Source: Cannabis sativa | Lineage: Eukaryota > Streptophyta > Magnoliopsida > Rosales > Cannabaceae | Direction of reading: 5' to 3' | DNA length: 64,000 nucleotides | Assembly (NCBI RefSeq): GCF_029168945.1 | Contig: NW_026870037.1 | Coordinates: forward strand, 806,001-870,000 | In this document: in pieces, positions 1-12,167 of the stretch | How the letters are laid out: each line of letters starts with the position of its first letter | Position numbering within the stretch: the stretch's first letter is position 1 | The notes under the pieces: model-generated | Database searches by the model: none | The model's input: only the letters and a program-made list of their open reading frames with translations | Told to the model about the DNA's origin: nothing | Program-made: the position numbers and the translations under genes

Positions 1-3000
1 CCATGGTTAACAGTTCTAGCTTTTCTTAAGATTTTGATTAGGTCATCCATGAATCTAGTAATAATTTACATTAAGTATACAACCATTACATCATTCTGAA
101 ATTGTATTACCATAGAAGGAATTAGGCAACGACTAGTAACTAATCATCAACATGCAACTCGAAATTTCTGGGGAGGTAAGTTTGGATATAATTCAAAAAT
201 CAAATTAATGATCTTTGAACTGCATATCTACTAACTATTTCTCCACCCCTATCGCTCGCAAGATCTTTAACCACTTACCTTAATGGTTTTAACCATTGCT
301 AGAAATTAATGAAATTTTTCAAACATTTCAAATTTCTTTGCTAAAAGGTATAATCTAGAGTTATCGTTTTAAGAATACAACGAAAAACTCATATCCACCC
401 CTGAATGTACATCCATCTGCGAATGAGATGAATTACTTTCAGTGGATATAGGCATATTAACTCTTTGCAGAGATTGATCTTGTCAAATCCACTATGAACA
501 ACATACAAATGCCATAGATTAAAAAAAATGTGGTAGTGTCTTTTGATGACATAGGTTTATAAAAGAATTCTTAGAATAGTGCAAGTGGATCCTGGTCACA
601 GAATACCTAACTCATATTCCATACAGTTTGAATCCATTAATAAAAGATGGATATTAAACACTTGAGAAAGTGTAACTGTATTGTATCTGGAATTAGAAAT
701 ATAAGAAAATTTCTATTTGGAATCTAAAATTAAAGTCAAAGACTTAAATTTATACCAAATATAATGAGTAATTCTATCTTGGACCACCACTACTAATACA
801 AACTCTAAGTCAGATTTGCCCATACAAGTAGGAGATTTCTAAGATTGAGGATTTTTATCAATTGGGAATAGAATTTCGGGATTATAATCATATGCGCCAT
901 TTAATTTCTTTAGAGAAAATATAATGACATGAAATGATTTATAGACCATTCATCCAATGATATATTATGGAGCTAATTCGAAATGAATTAGCTAAGAGGA
1001 ATTAGGATAATTTCGTTTATAAATAAGAATCCAACGATGCTTCGATTAGCGAAAGACAAAGTAATCTTATTTATGTAATCTTCTTGTTTCATATTGTAAA
1101 AATACTAGTCTAAGGTGTCATCAATTGATGAACAATTAGATGTTGCATATACAATATTTATCTTTCGAGATCTTACACTATTATGTATGTCTAATGGTGA
1201 AAATCCATTAGGGATTTATCTCATTAGAAAAACAAACATGTTAGACCAACAATGAAGATTCGAAATTAAACTACAACTTAATAACAGAAAATAACATGGT
1301 TCAATATAAATTCATACACAATTCAGAAATTATAAGCATATAGCAAGTAGGAATGACAAGTGAAAATACTAAAACATACAATCCTAAATAATTTCCAAGG
1401 TTTTTCAACAAACTGATACAGTGTCCCGTTTAGGCGAGAGTCAAAGCATCATCCATTGAATAGAGTTGTCAGCTCATCTAAAATGATAACCATTCTAGCA
1501 ACCTTTTATTCGATCAAGATTGGAATTCAGCGTTGTCCCGTTTAGGCGAGAGGCAAGGCAATTCTATCTTATGAGCTTCCACCATTGTTTCATAATTTGC
1601 AAGTCAAGTATGGTCGCCACCATTAGGGTGATCCATACCATACAAAACACTTACAAACTACTTATCATGCGAGGTTAAACGATGCGAAATTGCTAATGAA
1701 CGTTCCTCCATTAGGGAGGATTACTCACTAAAACAAACGCGGTGTAAAACCCACAATGGAGATCGAATGTCTTAATAATAATCAAGCTCATTATTTAAAG
1801 TGAGTTGTATTTTCTTTGATTCTCTTTATTTAATTTATTTATTTTAAATATATATTTATTTAAAATTTCCAATTTAGAATGAAAAATTCTAAATATAAAT
1901 TTTAATTTAATATTTATAAATTTTACTTAGATGGATATGAAAATAACATGAATTATTTCCATCTTAGTAATAATTTCCAATAAATATTTAGAAAAATATT
2001 CAGTTTAAGTTGTTACAAAATTAATTTACAACTCAAATTTAATTTTCTATAAATATATATTGCATTTCGAAAAATTAAAGTATATAAGAATACAATTTTC
2101 GAAAAATGCATATTAAAATAAAAAATAAATCCTGGAAAAATTATTCTAATTTAATGTTGGCCCAAAATTAATTAATAAAATTAATTTACAACAAAAAATA
2201 TAATTTTCCTATTTAATTAAATATATAAGAAAAATTTCAAATATTTAAGTATGATGATGAAAATCAACTTAAATATTAATTTTCTATTTAATTAAATACA
2301 CTAGAAAAATACTTCAAGCAAAAATATCATCTATCTAGATTTTCCTTTGACTAATTAATTCAATTTCTAATAATATACTTTAATTCAATTTATTTTAAAT
2401 TAATCAATAAATGAAAAAATCATTGATTTAAGTTGATCCAAGAATTAATTAAAATAAATAATTAATTTACAACTTAATCTATTTTTCAAGATAAAATTCG
2501 AAATTCTAGCATTTAAGAAATGCAATTTCGAAAATTGATTAATAAAATAAAGAAAAAATATATTTTGAAAATTATTTAAATTTAGTTGAAAAAATAAATT
2601 TCAACTAAAAATAATTTTCTATTTAATTAAATGTCATGAAAAAGAAATATTTAAGTATGATGATAAAAATCAACTTAGATATTTAATTTTCAAATTAATT
2701 AAATGTATTAAATTCAAGAAATAAATAATTAAGTGTAGAGAAGGCTTAATTATTAATTTCTAGTTTAATACTAGGAAAAATATACTTAAAATAAATTGTA
2801 CCAAAATTAATTATATAAATAATTAATTTCACAATGTATAATATTTTCCTATTTAATATTAGAAATAATAAGTAGTCTAGAATTAACTATCTAGAAAATA
2901 TCTTATTTGACTAAGTATCTTTTCCACAAAATTTGAAAAAATATCTAATTTAAGTTGTATTAGAAAAAATCTAGAACTTAAATATTTTTCAAATTTAAAT

Positions 3001-4778
3001 TTAATTAAATATCAAAAATTAAGTTGTAACCACTTAATTTCAAAATATTCCATCTTAAGTTAATATTCGAAAAGATATTAACTTAAAAAATATCTAAAGA
3101 ATCTTAATAACCAATGCCTAAAATTCCTCAACTTAATTTTGAAATTTGAAATTCAAAAGATATTCAGATTTAAGTTGGTTAGTTGTAGATAACTAAATAT
3201 CAACTTAAATAAGAATATTTAATGAAAAATTTAAATTAAGTTCCAGAAAGAATCTAGATGGTTATAATTCTATATTTAATTAAATACAAGAAAACACATA
3301 TAGTTTAGCTTAGAATAAAAAATTCTTTAAACTATAATTTTCTTAAATTAATTTCAAAATAAATGAAATTAATTATGTTGCTAATCAATTTTATTAGGTT
3401 AAACTAGTTTAATTAACCTAGTACAGTCATTCAAATCAGGCAAATGGGCCTTCACAATTGGGGTGGTTCATGTGAGGGGGTGTCGGGTTCGCATGTCGTA
3501 CCCACTTCTATGGCTCCCAATTCTCACACAAGGCCCAAAAGAGAGGAATTTAACCTTAATAAGAACAACTGTTATTAATTGAATAGGCCCAAAAACTAAA
3601 TGGGCCTAAATAAATTCTATCAAGAACTATGATAATTTATTTTAGCAACAACAACCTATATGTATCTATAATCAAATTAAACACATAGGCTCACACAGGC
3701 ACACTTTGGATGGGTCCTATCATGTTGCTAGGTCATACACAGATGAAAGAAGATTGTAAATATACCTGTTACAAATTATTAACTTGACCAAGGGAGTCAT
3801 CAGATCATTAGATCTGGCAAAAAGTAACCATGGCTATTTGCAATCAAGTAATAATAGGTTTTGAAAACTTACAAACAAGATAAAACACATACTCCTGCAA
3901 CAAGGTTAGTTGGATAGTTGGATGTAGGATTTATTTAATTTTAAATTAAATATTTAATTTCGAAAATAATTAATTAAATAATAAAAAAAATTTCGAAAAA
4001 TTTAAATTTAAATTTGAAAAATTCGAAATTTTTAAAAAACTTAAATTTAAAATTAAACCTACAATTTTTGAAAAATTAGGTTTCAACCAACCTAAATATC
4101 ATTTCAAAAATTTTGCTAACTACTTTTTAAATTTTAAATGTTATTTTATAAATAAAAATTAAATAAAAAATTAGAAAAGATAAATAAATATTTTTTTCAA
4201 ATTTTAAATGTAATTTAAATAAATAAAATAACAAAATTTAAAAAATTAGCAAAATATCTTATATCATTTAAAAATTACATGATTATAAATATCTTATTTT
4301 TAAATTTAAAATAAGATAAGATATAATCAAATTTTAAAATAAGATAGATTTTTAAGCAAGAAGATAGATACTAATTCTATTCAAATTCAAATTACACTAA
4401 TATCTTGAATTAAATTTAAAAATATTAAATTAATTCAAAATGATAATTAGAATTGAATTAGGAATAGTAATAGTATAAATACAAAACTATACAAAAAATC
4501 GGAAGTTAATTCCATGAAAAAGCATGAAAAATCGAAGAAAAACGAAAAAAATTGTGAACTGTACGGAAATTGAGTTCTGTAAAAGGCTAACTTGCTTAAT
4601 TTTTTCCATACTATCCAATAAAAATAATTCCAGAAACAGAATCGCAATTATGTTTCACGAAAATTTACAAACATCAATCAATCATCAAATAACACTCAAT
4701 ACAACATGATACCATCCAAAAACATACAAACCAATCGTTTTAAAGTCCAAATTTCTTGCAAGTAAATCAATTACCATG
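1..4778 (-). other. A1 internal region, non-coding, very AT-rich
   Basis: About 4.8 kb of AT-rich sequence with no recognisable gene; the longest open frames here are about 60 codons. It aligns along its length with A3 positions about 17065-22220. The part next to the primer site (about 1800-4500) is extremely AT-rich. A short GC-richer block at about 3440-3540 matches the block duplicated in A3 at 20040 and 20348. A 19-20 base motif containing TCCCGTTTAGGCGAGAG occurs twice, at 1421 and 1533, spaced 112 bases. Confidence 0.75.
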
Positions 4779-4790
4779 GCTCTGATACCA
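4779..4790 (-). other. Primer binding site of A1 (initiator Met tRNA type)
   Basis: On the minus strand, TGGTATCAGAGC follows two bases after the LTR end CCAACA. This is the usual complement of the initiator methionine tRNA 3' end in plant LTR elements. It fixes both the LTR boundary and the orientation. Confidence 0.9.
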
Positions 4791-4792
4791 GT

Positions 4793-6672
4793 TGTTGGAA
4801 TTTATTTTACCAGGATCTTAGATCTACTCACAAGTATGTTTATTAACATCCTAAATAAGAACTTTCTAAAACGATAAATTAAACACATATAAAGTTTAAG
4901 AAACCTTACATTGGGTGCAACGGAATAATATGACTCCTTCCGTTCAGATATCTAGCCCTTGATTCCTTTCTGTAGCAGAGCATTATCAATATCTGAACCT
5001 GGATCTCTTTCTCTGAATCTTTGATGCTGAAACTCCTTTTGCTGAATGTCTTTCTTCACGATCTTCCTCACTATGATTGAGGTATCACTTGATGTGTGTG
5101 GGCACTACTCATACACTAAGGTAGTTCGAAATTCAAAGGAAGAGAAAGAAGAAGTGGTAGCTAAAGATAGGGAGAGAGAGAGGCTCAGTTTTTCTGAATC
5201 AGAAGAAGTGTTTTTCCTGAAGCCTTCACTATCTATTTATAGCATTCCACTAGGGTTAGATTTGAATTATATGGCATTAAAATAATGAAAAAATAAACTT
5301 AAAATACCTACTAAGGTGGCCGGCCATACACTTAGTGGATTGGGCCTTGCTTTTTGTAATTTTGCAATTTTAACACCTTTTGTATCTGATTTTCTCAAAA
5401 ATGCCAATTTCCTAATTCAACCATTTAAATGCCAATTCTAACTATTTAATAACTATAAATAATTATTAAATAATATTGTCATTTATTATATTTATTAATT
5501 GAACCATACAAAGTATCATAATTAACAAATATGCCCCTATAAACTCTTTCTTTACAATTTCGTCCTTACTTAGTGAAAAATTCACAAATAGACATAGTCT
5601 AATTTGAGAATTATAATTGATTAATCAAAACCAATTACATGAGTCTTACAAGCAATATTATCTCAACTAGTGGGGTGATCATGGGTCTATATAACCGAGC
5701 TTCCAATAAGTAGATCAAGAATTTAGCACTAAAATTCACTAACTTATTAATTCTTCGTTGAATCCACGCATAGAACTTAGAATTGCACTCTCAGTATATA
5801 GAATGCTCTATATGTTCCACCATATAGACACATCATTAGTTATCCATTGTTATAATCCTAATGTGATCAATGATCCTCTATATGAATGATCTACACTGTA
5901 AAGGGATTAAATTACTGTAACACCCTACTATGTATTTTATCCTTAAAACACTTGACCCCGTATAAATGATATTTCAGCTTATGTGAAATGAGATCTCCAC
6001 CATTTATTTTCGTTTGGTCAAGCTCGAAGGAGATCATCCTTTGCTTACTATTCGCCGCATGAAGCTATAGATTCCATGTTTATGCTAGCGCTCCCACTCA
6101 ATTGCACTACCGTGTTCCCAAAATTTACGTATCACCCTGACCTAAAAGTAGGCTTAACTAACAAATGAAAGAACACGAATAGCCTCTCGAGATTGAGCCT
6201 AATCATATCAGGATTAAGATCATTTGATCTAGGATCAACTAGGCGATATTGACTTGAATAGATATTACGGTAAGTTTAATTAAATCTAAGTCAAAGTTCA
6301 ATATCGGTCCCTTCCGATGCATACTCCATGCATCCAACCTGAGCTTTACTTTAACCAATGTTTTGGAAAGAACATAGCACTTCTCCAAATGCAAGTAAAC
6401 TCTGTTGTAGATTATCATATCAGTAAAACCCTATGTCTGATAAATCTAAGAAACTTTATTCACATAGTCATGTTTACTTTCCAATGTGTTGACGGCACAA
6501 TAAACAGGATCAAGTATGTGAAAAGGGTTTCAGATGAATCTATACATTATTTACATATAATCATGAAATAAATCATGTGAACCATGCAACATTAAATGTT
6601 ATTTCTGATCTATATTAATAAGTAAATCTGATTATATTGAAACGAGTTTTATTTAGGGCATAAAACCCAACA
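4793..6672 (-). repeat. 5' LTR of A1
   Basis: An 1880-bp LTR in reverse orientation, beginning TGTTGGG at 6672 and ending CCAACA at 4793. It is closely similar along its length to the LTRs at 13859-15712 and 22235-24079 and to the solo LTR at 36509-38393. A TATA-like box (complement of TATTTATAG) lies near 5234-5243, in the position expected for an LTR promoter. Short open frames within it are incidental. Confidence 0.9.
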
Positions 6673-9356
6673 GGGAGTATTCGTCCATGGCATAGTTGTG
6701 TTTAGCTATCCGGAGCTCCTGTCTCGCCTCATCTCCAGGAACCGGAGTCAGCACAATATTGGAAGGGGCAGTGTGTTCCTCCATGGGAGAGACCCCGCCA
6801 TCAAGACCGTGAGCCGGAGTATCAGCTCTCCGTGGCCGTTTGGGCTCCTCCTGGGCAACCACTTTGCCTTTGCGTTTGCGAATCAGAGAAATTTCTTGCT
6901 CTTCTTCACCTTCTTCAACTTCCTCAGGAAGAGCCCGGTGCCCTCCTTCACCTTCTTCAACTTCCTCAGAAAAGCCCCATTGCTTTTCTTGACCTTCTCC
7001 CGGGAGCACCTCATCATCCACTAAGTCAATAGTGTCAGGAGGAGCACTGGAAGAAATCTTTAGAGGGGGGTCGTCTGGGAAGAAGTAAAGGGAGGAGGAG
7101 CCTCAGGAGAGTGAACCCCGGCAAGTTCGGCCAAAATGGCGTCCATGGAAGCACCTGCTACAACAAGAAAGAAAGCAAGTGTTAGAACATCCGTGGGAAA
7201 CCACCAACACTCAGATATGACAAGCAAGCTAGTCCTACCCTGACTCTCTAATTCGGCCCTAGCAAAGTTTCGAATTTTGATGCTGGCAGCATCGTCTCCG
7301 AGATAGCTGTCCGAAGGCTTGAACCAGCTGGATGTAATATAAGCTGAAGGGCCTAAGGGGACGGGCTCTGGAGGACCAGAACCCATTCAGGACCGACCTA
7401 CGAAATCTCCTGAGTTGGAAAAATAAAACTCCTTCAAATGGTCTCCCCACCGGGTCGAAGGCATCCTAAACCTATAAAGACGCTCATCGAACCCTACAGG
7501 CCTAAGACTGGCATACTCGCCAACAGAAGGGATGTAATGAACTGTTAAAGGAGACTTACCACGGAAGTGCTGGCACCAAGAGCCCCAGTGTTCGGCTCCT
7601 GAGCCGAAGGCTGTGGCCTGGGAGCCCTTCTCTCCGCTGAGTCCCCGATATGAAGGGGCTTCCCGGCGATCGCTTGACTTCTTCTCTCGACCGGGCTCCC
7701 CACGCGAAGTGGCCTCCCGGAAGCTGCCTGGGCCTTAGAGTATGCCTTCTCCTGAGCCTTCCGGTAGAGATAGTCCTGGTACTTCTTCTCGGCAGTGGCG
7801 ATAATCTCATCACGGAAGGTCTTCTCCGCAGCAGGCACCCTCACGTTGGGACAGATAACCTGGGAAAGGTTAGAGTCCTCCACGGATTGGTGCGGCAGGT
7901 TGAGTTTTGCCTTCCTGCAGTTCTCCGTCGTAACCAGGCCCCCAACGTCAAGATCAGCCCGGTCATAAGAGGCAAAGGCTTGGGCTCTCCGAAGAAAGAC
8001 CTGAGTAGGTGCGATCCGTTTGTAAGGAGGAACCCTGACCCACTCAGTGAGGAGCTCCGGATGGTCCACTGCCCGGAACCCGGAAGAGAAGAAAAAACGA
8101 TGGCGATACTCCTTAACATGACTTTGCCTGTTATACGGGATCACCCCATCATTGGCAGGGTGGGCCCGGAACCCGTAAAAACCGTCTTTAAGTTTGTCCC
8201 CCTTCTTGGGGACAGAAACAAGTTCGTAAAAATATAATATCTCCGCCGGGCTGGGAGAGCCCCATCCCCGGGCGGAGTAAAAAATAAATAAGCCTGAAAG
8301 CAGGCGGTATGCTAGGGGAATAAGTTGGTATGGCGCAAGGCCGACAAAAACTAAGAAATTAACAAAATAGTCTTGGAGAGGAAGCATGGCCCCGGCCATC
8401 AGATGTGTCTGACTCCAGGCCCCAAAGCCGCCGTAGTTATGATTGGGCGTCTCCGCATCACGAGGTGGCCGGTGGTAGGTCCCGGATGTGGAAGGCTTGA
8501 TTCCAGCTACCTCCACGATGTTTTCCAGCTGATGGGGACAAGTCAGAGTTGAGTGGAGCTCGGCCGCCTCCCATCCGGTTGCCCGAGACTTGTACCCTTC
8601 CTGGGCAACAGGACCCAGCGAGACCTCCTCGATGGTAGCCAGGCACTTACCGCTCTTCTTAGATGACTTTGAGCCGTGCGTACATGTTTCGATTTTGTAA
8701 AAAGAATTAAGGTTCCAACAGTTAGGCCCCATACCAAACCCTAAACCAAGAAAAAGGGAATGGGGGTCCCCTAACCGCTGGAAAGAGGCCCCCTCCGGAC
8801 ACCTGTCATACAGGAAACCCTAGAAGGATTCCCTGGACAAGAGTCGGGTGCAATAAATTCACAGAAGACGGCATTGCGCACTAAAGAAAAAAAGAAAGGG
8901 CAGAAAGTAGAAAGAAAATAGTCTATCTTATGCCCTAAGCGACCAGTATACGAAGAACGTATGGTCTTCTACAAAAAGTGACAACAAATGCGTGACAAGA
9001 GTAATCCTATCGCTAGAGCAGTGAACCCAAATCGATTATATGAAGAATCAAAACATTTGCATTCCCAGAAACTTCGAATACAAAACCCAGAAAAGAACAA
9101 GTAGATAAGTAACAGCATGCCATGCATATTAACAATAAAGCAAAGGGTGCAAGGAACTTACAATGAAATGTTACTGGGGGTCCTGCTGTGAATCGAATGA
9201 AGATAAGAAGGACTGACAGTAGCAAACGAAGAAGAACTGGAAAAATTGCAAAGTGTTCAAAAGTGTTTTTCTGGGTCTGAGAGTTTTTCTCTCTGGGAAA
9301 TTTGAGCAAAGTTGGCAAGAAATAGGAAGTAACCGAAATGAAGGAAAGGTGGTGGC
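6673..9356 (-). pseudogene. X1 antisense gene (Transposase_28-like domain), broken
   Basis: Transcribed on the minus strand toward the inside of X1. Order: TATA box 9364-9357, 5'UTR, intron donor GTAAGT at 9161, coding exon from about 8690 to 7239, an 81-bp intron 7238-7158, and a second coding exon from 7157. The long open part reads FVGLAPYQLIPLAYR, PSPAEILYFYEL and RHRFFFSSGF, resembling the 'putative gypsy type transposon' domain of plant Tat antisense ORFs. A Lys/Ala-rich helix, a Glu/Gly-rich repeat and an RKRKGK basic stretch follow. Lesions seen: the 5'UTR-intron acceptor and start codon are changed relative to X2; frameshift near 7558; TGA at 7387-7389; one-base shift in a C run near 7062; truncation by A1 at 6673. 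Domain name is by pattern, not by search. Confidence 0.7.
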
Positions 9357-9364
9357 TTTTATAG
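9357..9364 (-). promoter_or_regulatory. TATA box of the X1 antisense gene
   Basis: TATAAAAG on the minus strand, in a block conserved with X2 (TATA at 38902). It lies about 200 bp upstream of the conserved GTAAGT donor of the 5'UTR intron. The sequence after it (CCACCACTTTCC type) looks like a normal plant 5' leader. Confidence 0.6.
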
Positions 9365-9696
9365 GCAAAGCTGCATGAGGAACAGGCGTCGTCACCTACC
9401 AATCGAACGGTGGGGGAAGCGCACGATTCGAATTCTCAGAAATCAACGAACCAGATTGATTTGCAATTAAGGCGGTGGAAACATATGAGTATCCGTCTGA
9501 CACCATTAATGCGTCGTATCAATCAAGGGGCGTGAAACGAATCGACCTCTGCAAAAAGTGAATCGCTGCATTAACAGCCATCATTAAATACATCCTCACG
9601 CGCTCAAAGCTCGTGCCAGGAAACCGAGGAGTCAACCGGAAGCACTTGAGCAAGCCTTGTTTTATTTTTTCAAATAAACAAGGCTTGGGGGGTAAA
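9365..9696 (+). other. X1 antisense-promoter upstream region and polypurine tract
   Basis: This holds no gene. It is conserved with X2 38571-38900 and probably serves as upstream promoter of the antisense gene. The end next to the LTR (9681-9692, AGGCTTGGGGGG) is the polypurine tract used for plus-strand priming, four bases before the LTR start TGTTGCCC. Confidence 0.65.
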
Positions 9697-10484
9697 TGTT
9701 GCCCCTGATTTTGCCCAATATACGTGGACCAACCAAACAAGGACACGTAGACCAAGCAATGTACAATCCAAAAATATTTGCTAAGTCTTTATGTCGTGAG
9801 GAGGCTTCCAGGACGTAGCTCCCGGAGAAGGCATATGGAACCCCATTTGCTCCCGGAAGCTCGAGGTAACGTTAAGGCATCTCCGCGAAGTGTCAGGTTT
9901 CTCCTGAGCAGTCAAGTCGCATTTAATGCCGCATGGGAGGAAGCGTGTTGGGACTGCTACACGCAATAAGTCTGACGACACAACCTCCAACTAGCAGCTA
10001 CGAAGTAATGATCATTTAAGTCTAGCGACGGCTACACTGTGAAGAGTCACATCAGTCAAAAGACAATAAGAACATTCCACATAAAAGCCCTACAGCACCT
10101 AGGGATTTGACCATGCATAACTCATGGTATATTCATTGGGAATGCCCAACTTTATGGATACTTACAGATACATTTGTAAGGATAATTCTGGGGATCACCC
10201 CACCAAAAACACTATAAATACCCCCTCAAAGCTCATTAAATGGGATCGAGAATCTTGGGCTGCTTAAGAGCAAGAAGAGTAAATACTTACCAAGAACATT
10301 CTCTGTATTTATAAGAGTGAAACACTCACCAAATACATTCTCTGTATTAAATACATCCATAAATAACAAAGACTCGTGGACTAAGGCTCATTAATGCCCC
10401 AACCACGTAAAAATCCTTCTCTCATTTTCTTACAGCTCTATAACTTTATAATATTTTATTAGTTGCCGAAAAACTCGGTCAACA
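9697..10484 (+). repeat. 3' LTR of X1
   Basis: 788 bp from TGTTGCCCC to GGTCAACA. A TATA box (CTATAAATA) lies at about 10211-10219. The same LTR, reversed, is at 35935-38570 around an insertion. Both ends were placed by the junction with the polypurine tract on one side and with A-family LTR sequence on the other. Confidence 0.85.
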
Positions 10485-11006
10485 ACTAACAAATCAAAGA
10501 ACACGAATAACACTCTTGAGATTGAACCTAACCATATCAGGATTAAGATCATTTGATCTAGGATCAACAGGTGATATTGAATTGAATAGATATTACGGTA
10601 CGTTTTAATATACCTAATCAAAGTTCAATATCGGTCCCTTCCGATGTATACTCCATACATCCGATACTGGTAAACTTTGCCAATGTCCTGGAAAGGACAT
10701 AACACTTTTCCAAGGTGTAAGAATATTTATCGCTGATTATACCATGTCAGTCTAAATCCAGTGTTCTGACAAATCAGGGAATAAACTTTTGAACATATAA
10801 TTAAGATTATATTCCACTGTGCTAACAACACTATAATCTTTAACAAACTCATATGTTCTGGACTTAAAAAGAATTCATACATTATATACATATAATCATG
10901 AAATAAATCATGTGAACCATGCAACATAAAATGTTATTTCTGATCTTTATTAATAAGTAAATCTGATTATATTGAAATGAGTTTTATTTAGGGCATAAAA
11001 CCCAAC
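10485..11006 (-). repeat. A2: fragment of an A-family LTR
   Basis: Matches 15195-15712 and the equivalent parts of the other A LTRs, running to the LTR terminus at 11006 (CCCAAC, final A missing). The rest of this LTR was split off by insertion of X1 and must lie left of X1. No A-family polypurine tract follows at 11007, so this is the outer end of a 5' or solo LTR abutting the tandem array. Confidence 0.8.
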
Positions 11007-12167
11007 GTAGGGTCATGGCATCCACCGAGTCCACAAGCAACGGCAAATTAGGGCTTGTTGGGCTACATAGGATTTGTTTGGATGAAAACCAAAAGTTAAA
11101 GTCAGGAAAACAAGAATAAAAAAAAACAAAATAAAGCCAAACTTGGTCAAAAAAGATCTTTTGCCTGAACCGCTGACGCCCATGTCTGTATAGGGTTGTG
11201 GCATCCACAAAGTCCACAAGCAACCGAAAACCGTGGCTTGCATGGACACATAGGATTTATTTGGATGTAAACCAAAAGTTAAACTCAAGAAAATAAGAAA
11301 ACAGAACAAAACAAAGCCAAACTTGGTCATAAAAGATCTTTTGCATGGATTATTGGCTCCCATGTGTGCATAGGGTCGTGGCATCCACTGAGTCCACAAG
11401 CAACGGAAAGCCATGGCTTGCATGGCCACATATGATTTATATAGATGAAGACCAACAGTTAAACTCAAGAAAACAAAACAAAACAAAGCCAAACATGGTC
11501 GAAAAAAATCTTTAGCATGGTCTGTAGGCGCCCATGTGTGCAAGGGTCATGGGATCCACCGAGTCCAAAGGAAACAGAAAATTAAGGCTTTCATGGCCAC
11601 ATGGGATTTTTTTGGATGAAAACAATAATTTAAACTCAAGAAAACTAGAAAAAAAAAAAACAAATCAAAGCCAAACATGGTCAAAAAAAGATCTTCTGCA
11701 TGGACCGCTGGCGCCCATGTGTTCATAGGGTCGTGGTATCCACCGAGTCCACAGGGAACAAAAACTTGGGGCTTGCATGGCTACATAGGATTTTTTTGGA
11801 TGAAAACCAAAAGTTAAACTCAAGAAAACAAGATAACAAAACAAAACAAAGCCAAAGCTTGTCAAAAAAGATCTTTTGCCTGGACCGTTGACGCCCATGT
11901 GTGCATAGGGTCGTGGCATCCACCTAGTCCACAAGCAATAAAAAACCGTGGCTTGCATGGAAACATAGGATTTGTTTGGATGAAAACCAAAAGTTAAACT
12001 CAAGAGAACAAGAAAAAAATAACAAAACAAAGCCAAACTTGGTCATAAAAGGTATTTTGCATGGATCGTTGTCGCCCATGTGTGCATAGGGTCATGCCAT
12101 CCACCAAGTCCACAAGCAACGGAAAATCGTGGCTTGTATGGCCACATAGGATTTTTTTGGATGAAAC
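11007..12167 (-). repeat. Tandem array of ~180-bp monomers, 6.4 copies
   Basis: Monomers start with a TAGGGTCGTGGCATCCAC-like sequence at about 11008, 11191, 11371, 11542, 11726, 11906 and 12087, so periods are 183, 180, 171, 184, 180 and 181 bp. Each contains the conserved blocks GCTTGCATGGCCACATAGG, GATGAAAACCAAAAGTTAAA and CCATGTGTGCA. Because the unit is near 60 codons, the minus strand has long open frames of repeating ~60-residue units (for example 11543-11013, with LTFGFHPNKSYV); I regard these as by-products of the period. At 12167 the array directly abuts broken integrase sequence of element R. Confidence 0.9.

Larger units (their letters stand above)
1..6672 (-). mobile_element. A1: degenerate Ty1/copia-type LTR element, 5' part, cut by left window edge
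   Basis: The element reads on the minus strand: 5' LTR at 6672-4793, primer site just inside it, then internal sequence running to the left edge. Window positions 1 onward match the interior of the complete copy A3 from about 17065, so A1 and A3 are the same family. The LTR ends are TGTTGGG and CCAACA. Insertion truncated the antisense gene of element X1 at 6673. The outer flank is GGGAG, but the matching target duplication lies outside the window. No intact protein is encoded. Family assignment rests on the initiator-Met primer site and on copia reverse transcriptase traces in A3. Confidence 0.85.
6673..10484 (+). mobile_element. X1: 3' end of a Tat-like gypsy element
   Basis: Plus-oriented element. 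Only its antisense gene, polypurine tract (9681-9692) and 3' LTR (9697-10484) are present. Its gag-pol part would lie left of A1, outside the window. Recognised by alignment to X2 (35935-53257): same LTR, same tract and same antisense gene. X1 itself is inserted in an A-family LTR, whose remainder follows at 10485. Confidence 0.8.

Noticed and set aside
6317..6571. 84-codon frame in the A1 LTR, with a near copy in A4
   Set aside because: LTR sequence shared by the family; open frames differ in length among copies and include no recognisable motif.
7650..8237. 195-codon plus-strand frame across the X1 antisense gene
   Set aside because: It is the shadow of the well-supported minus-strand coding exon.
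11007..12167. CRISPR-like or protein-coding array
   Set aside because: Monomers are contiguous ~180-bp units without spacers, in plant repetitive DNA.
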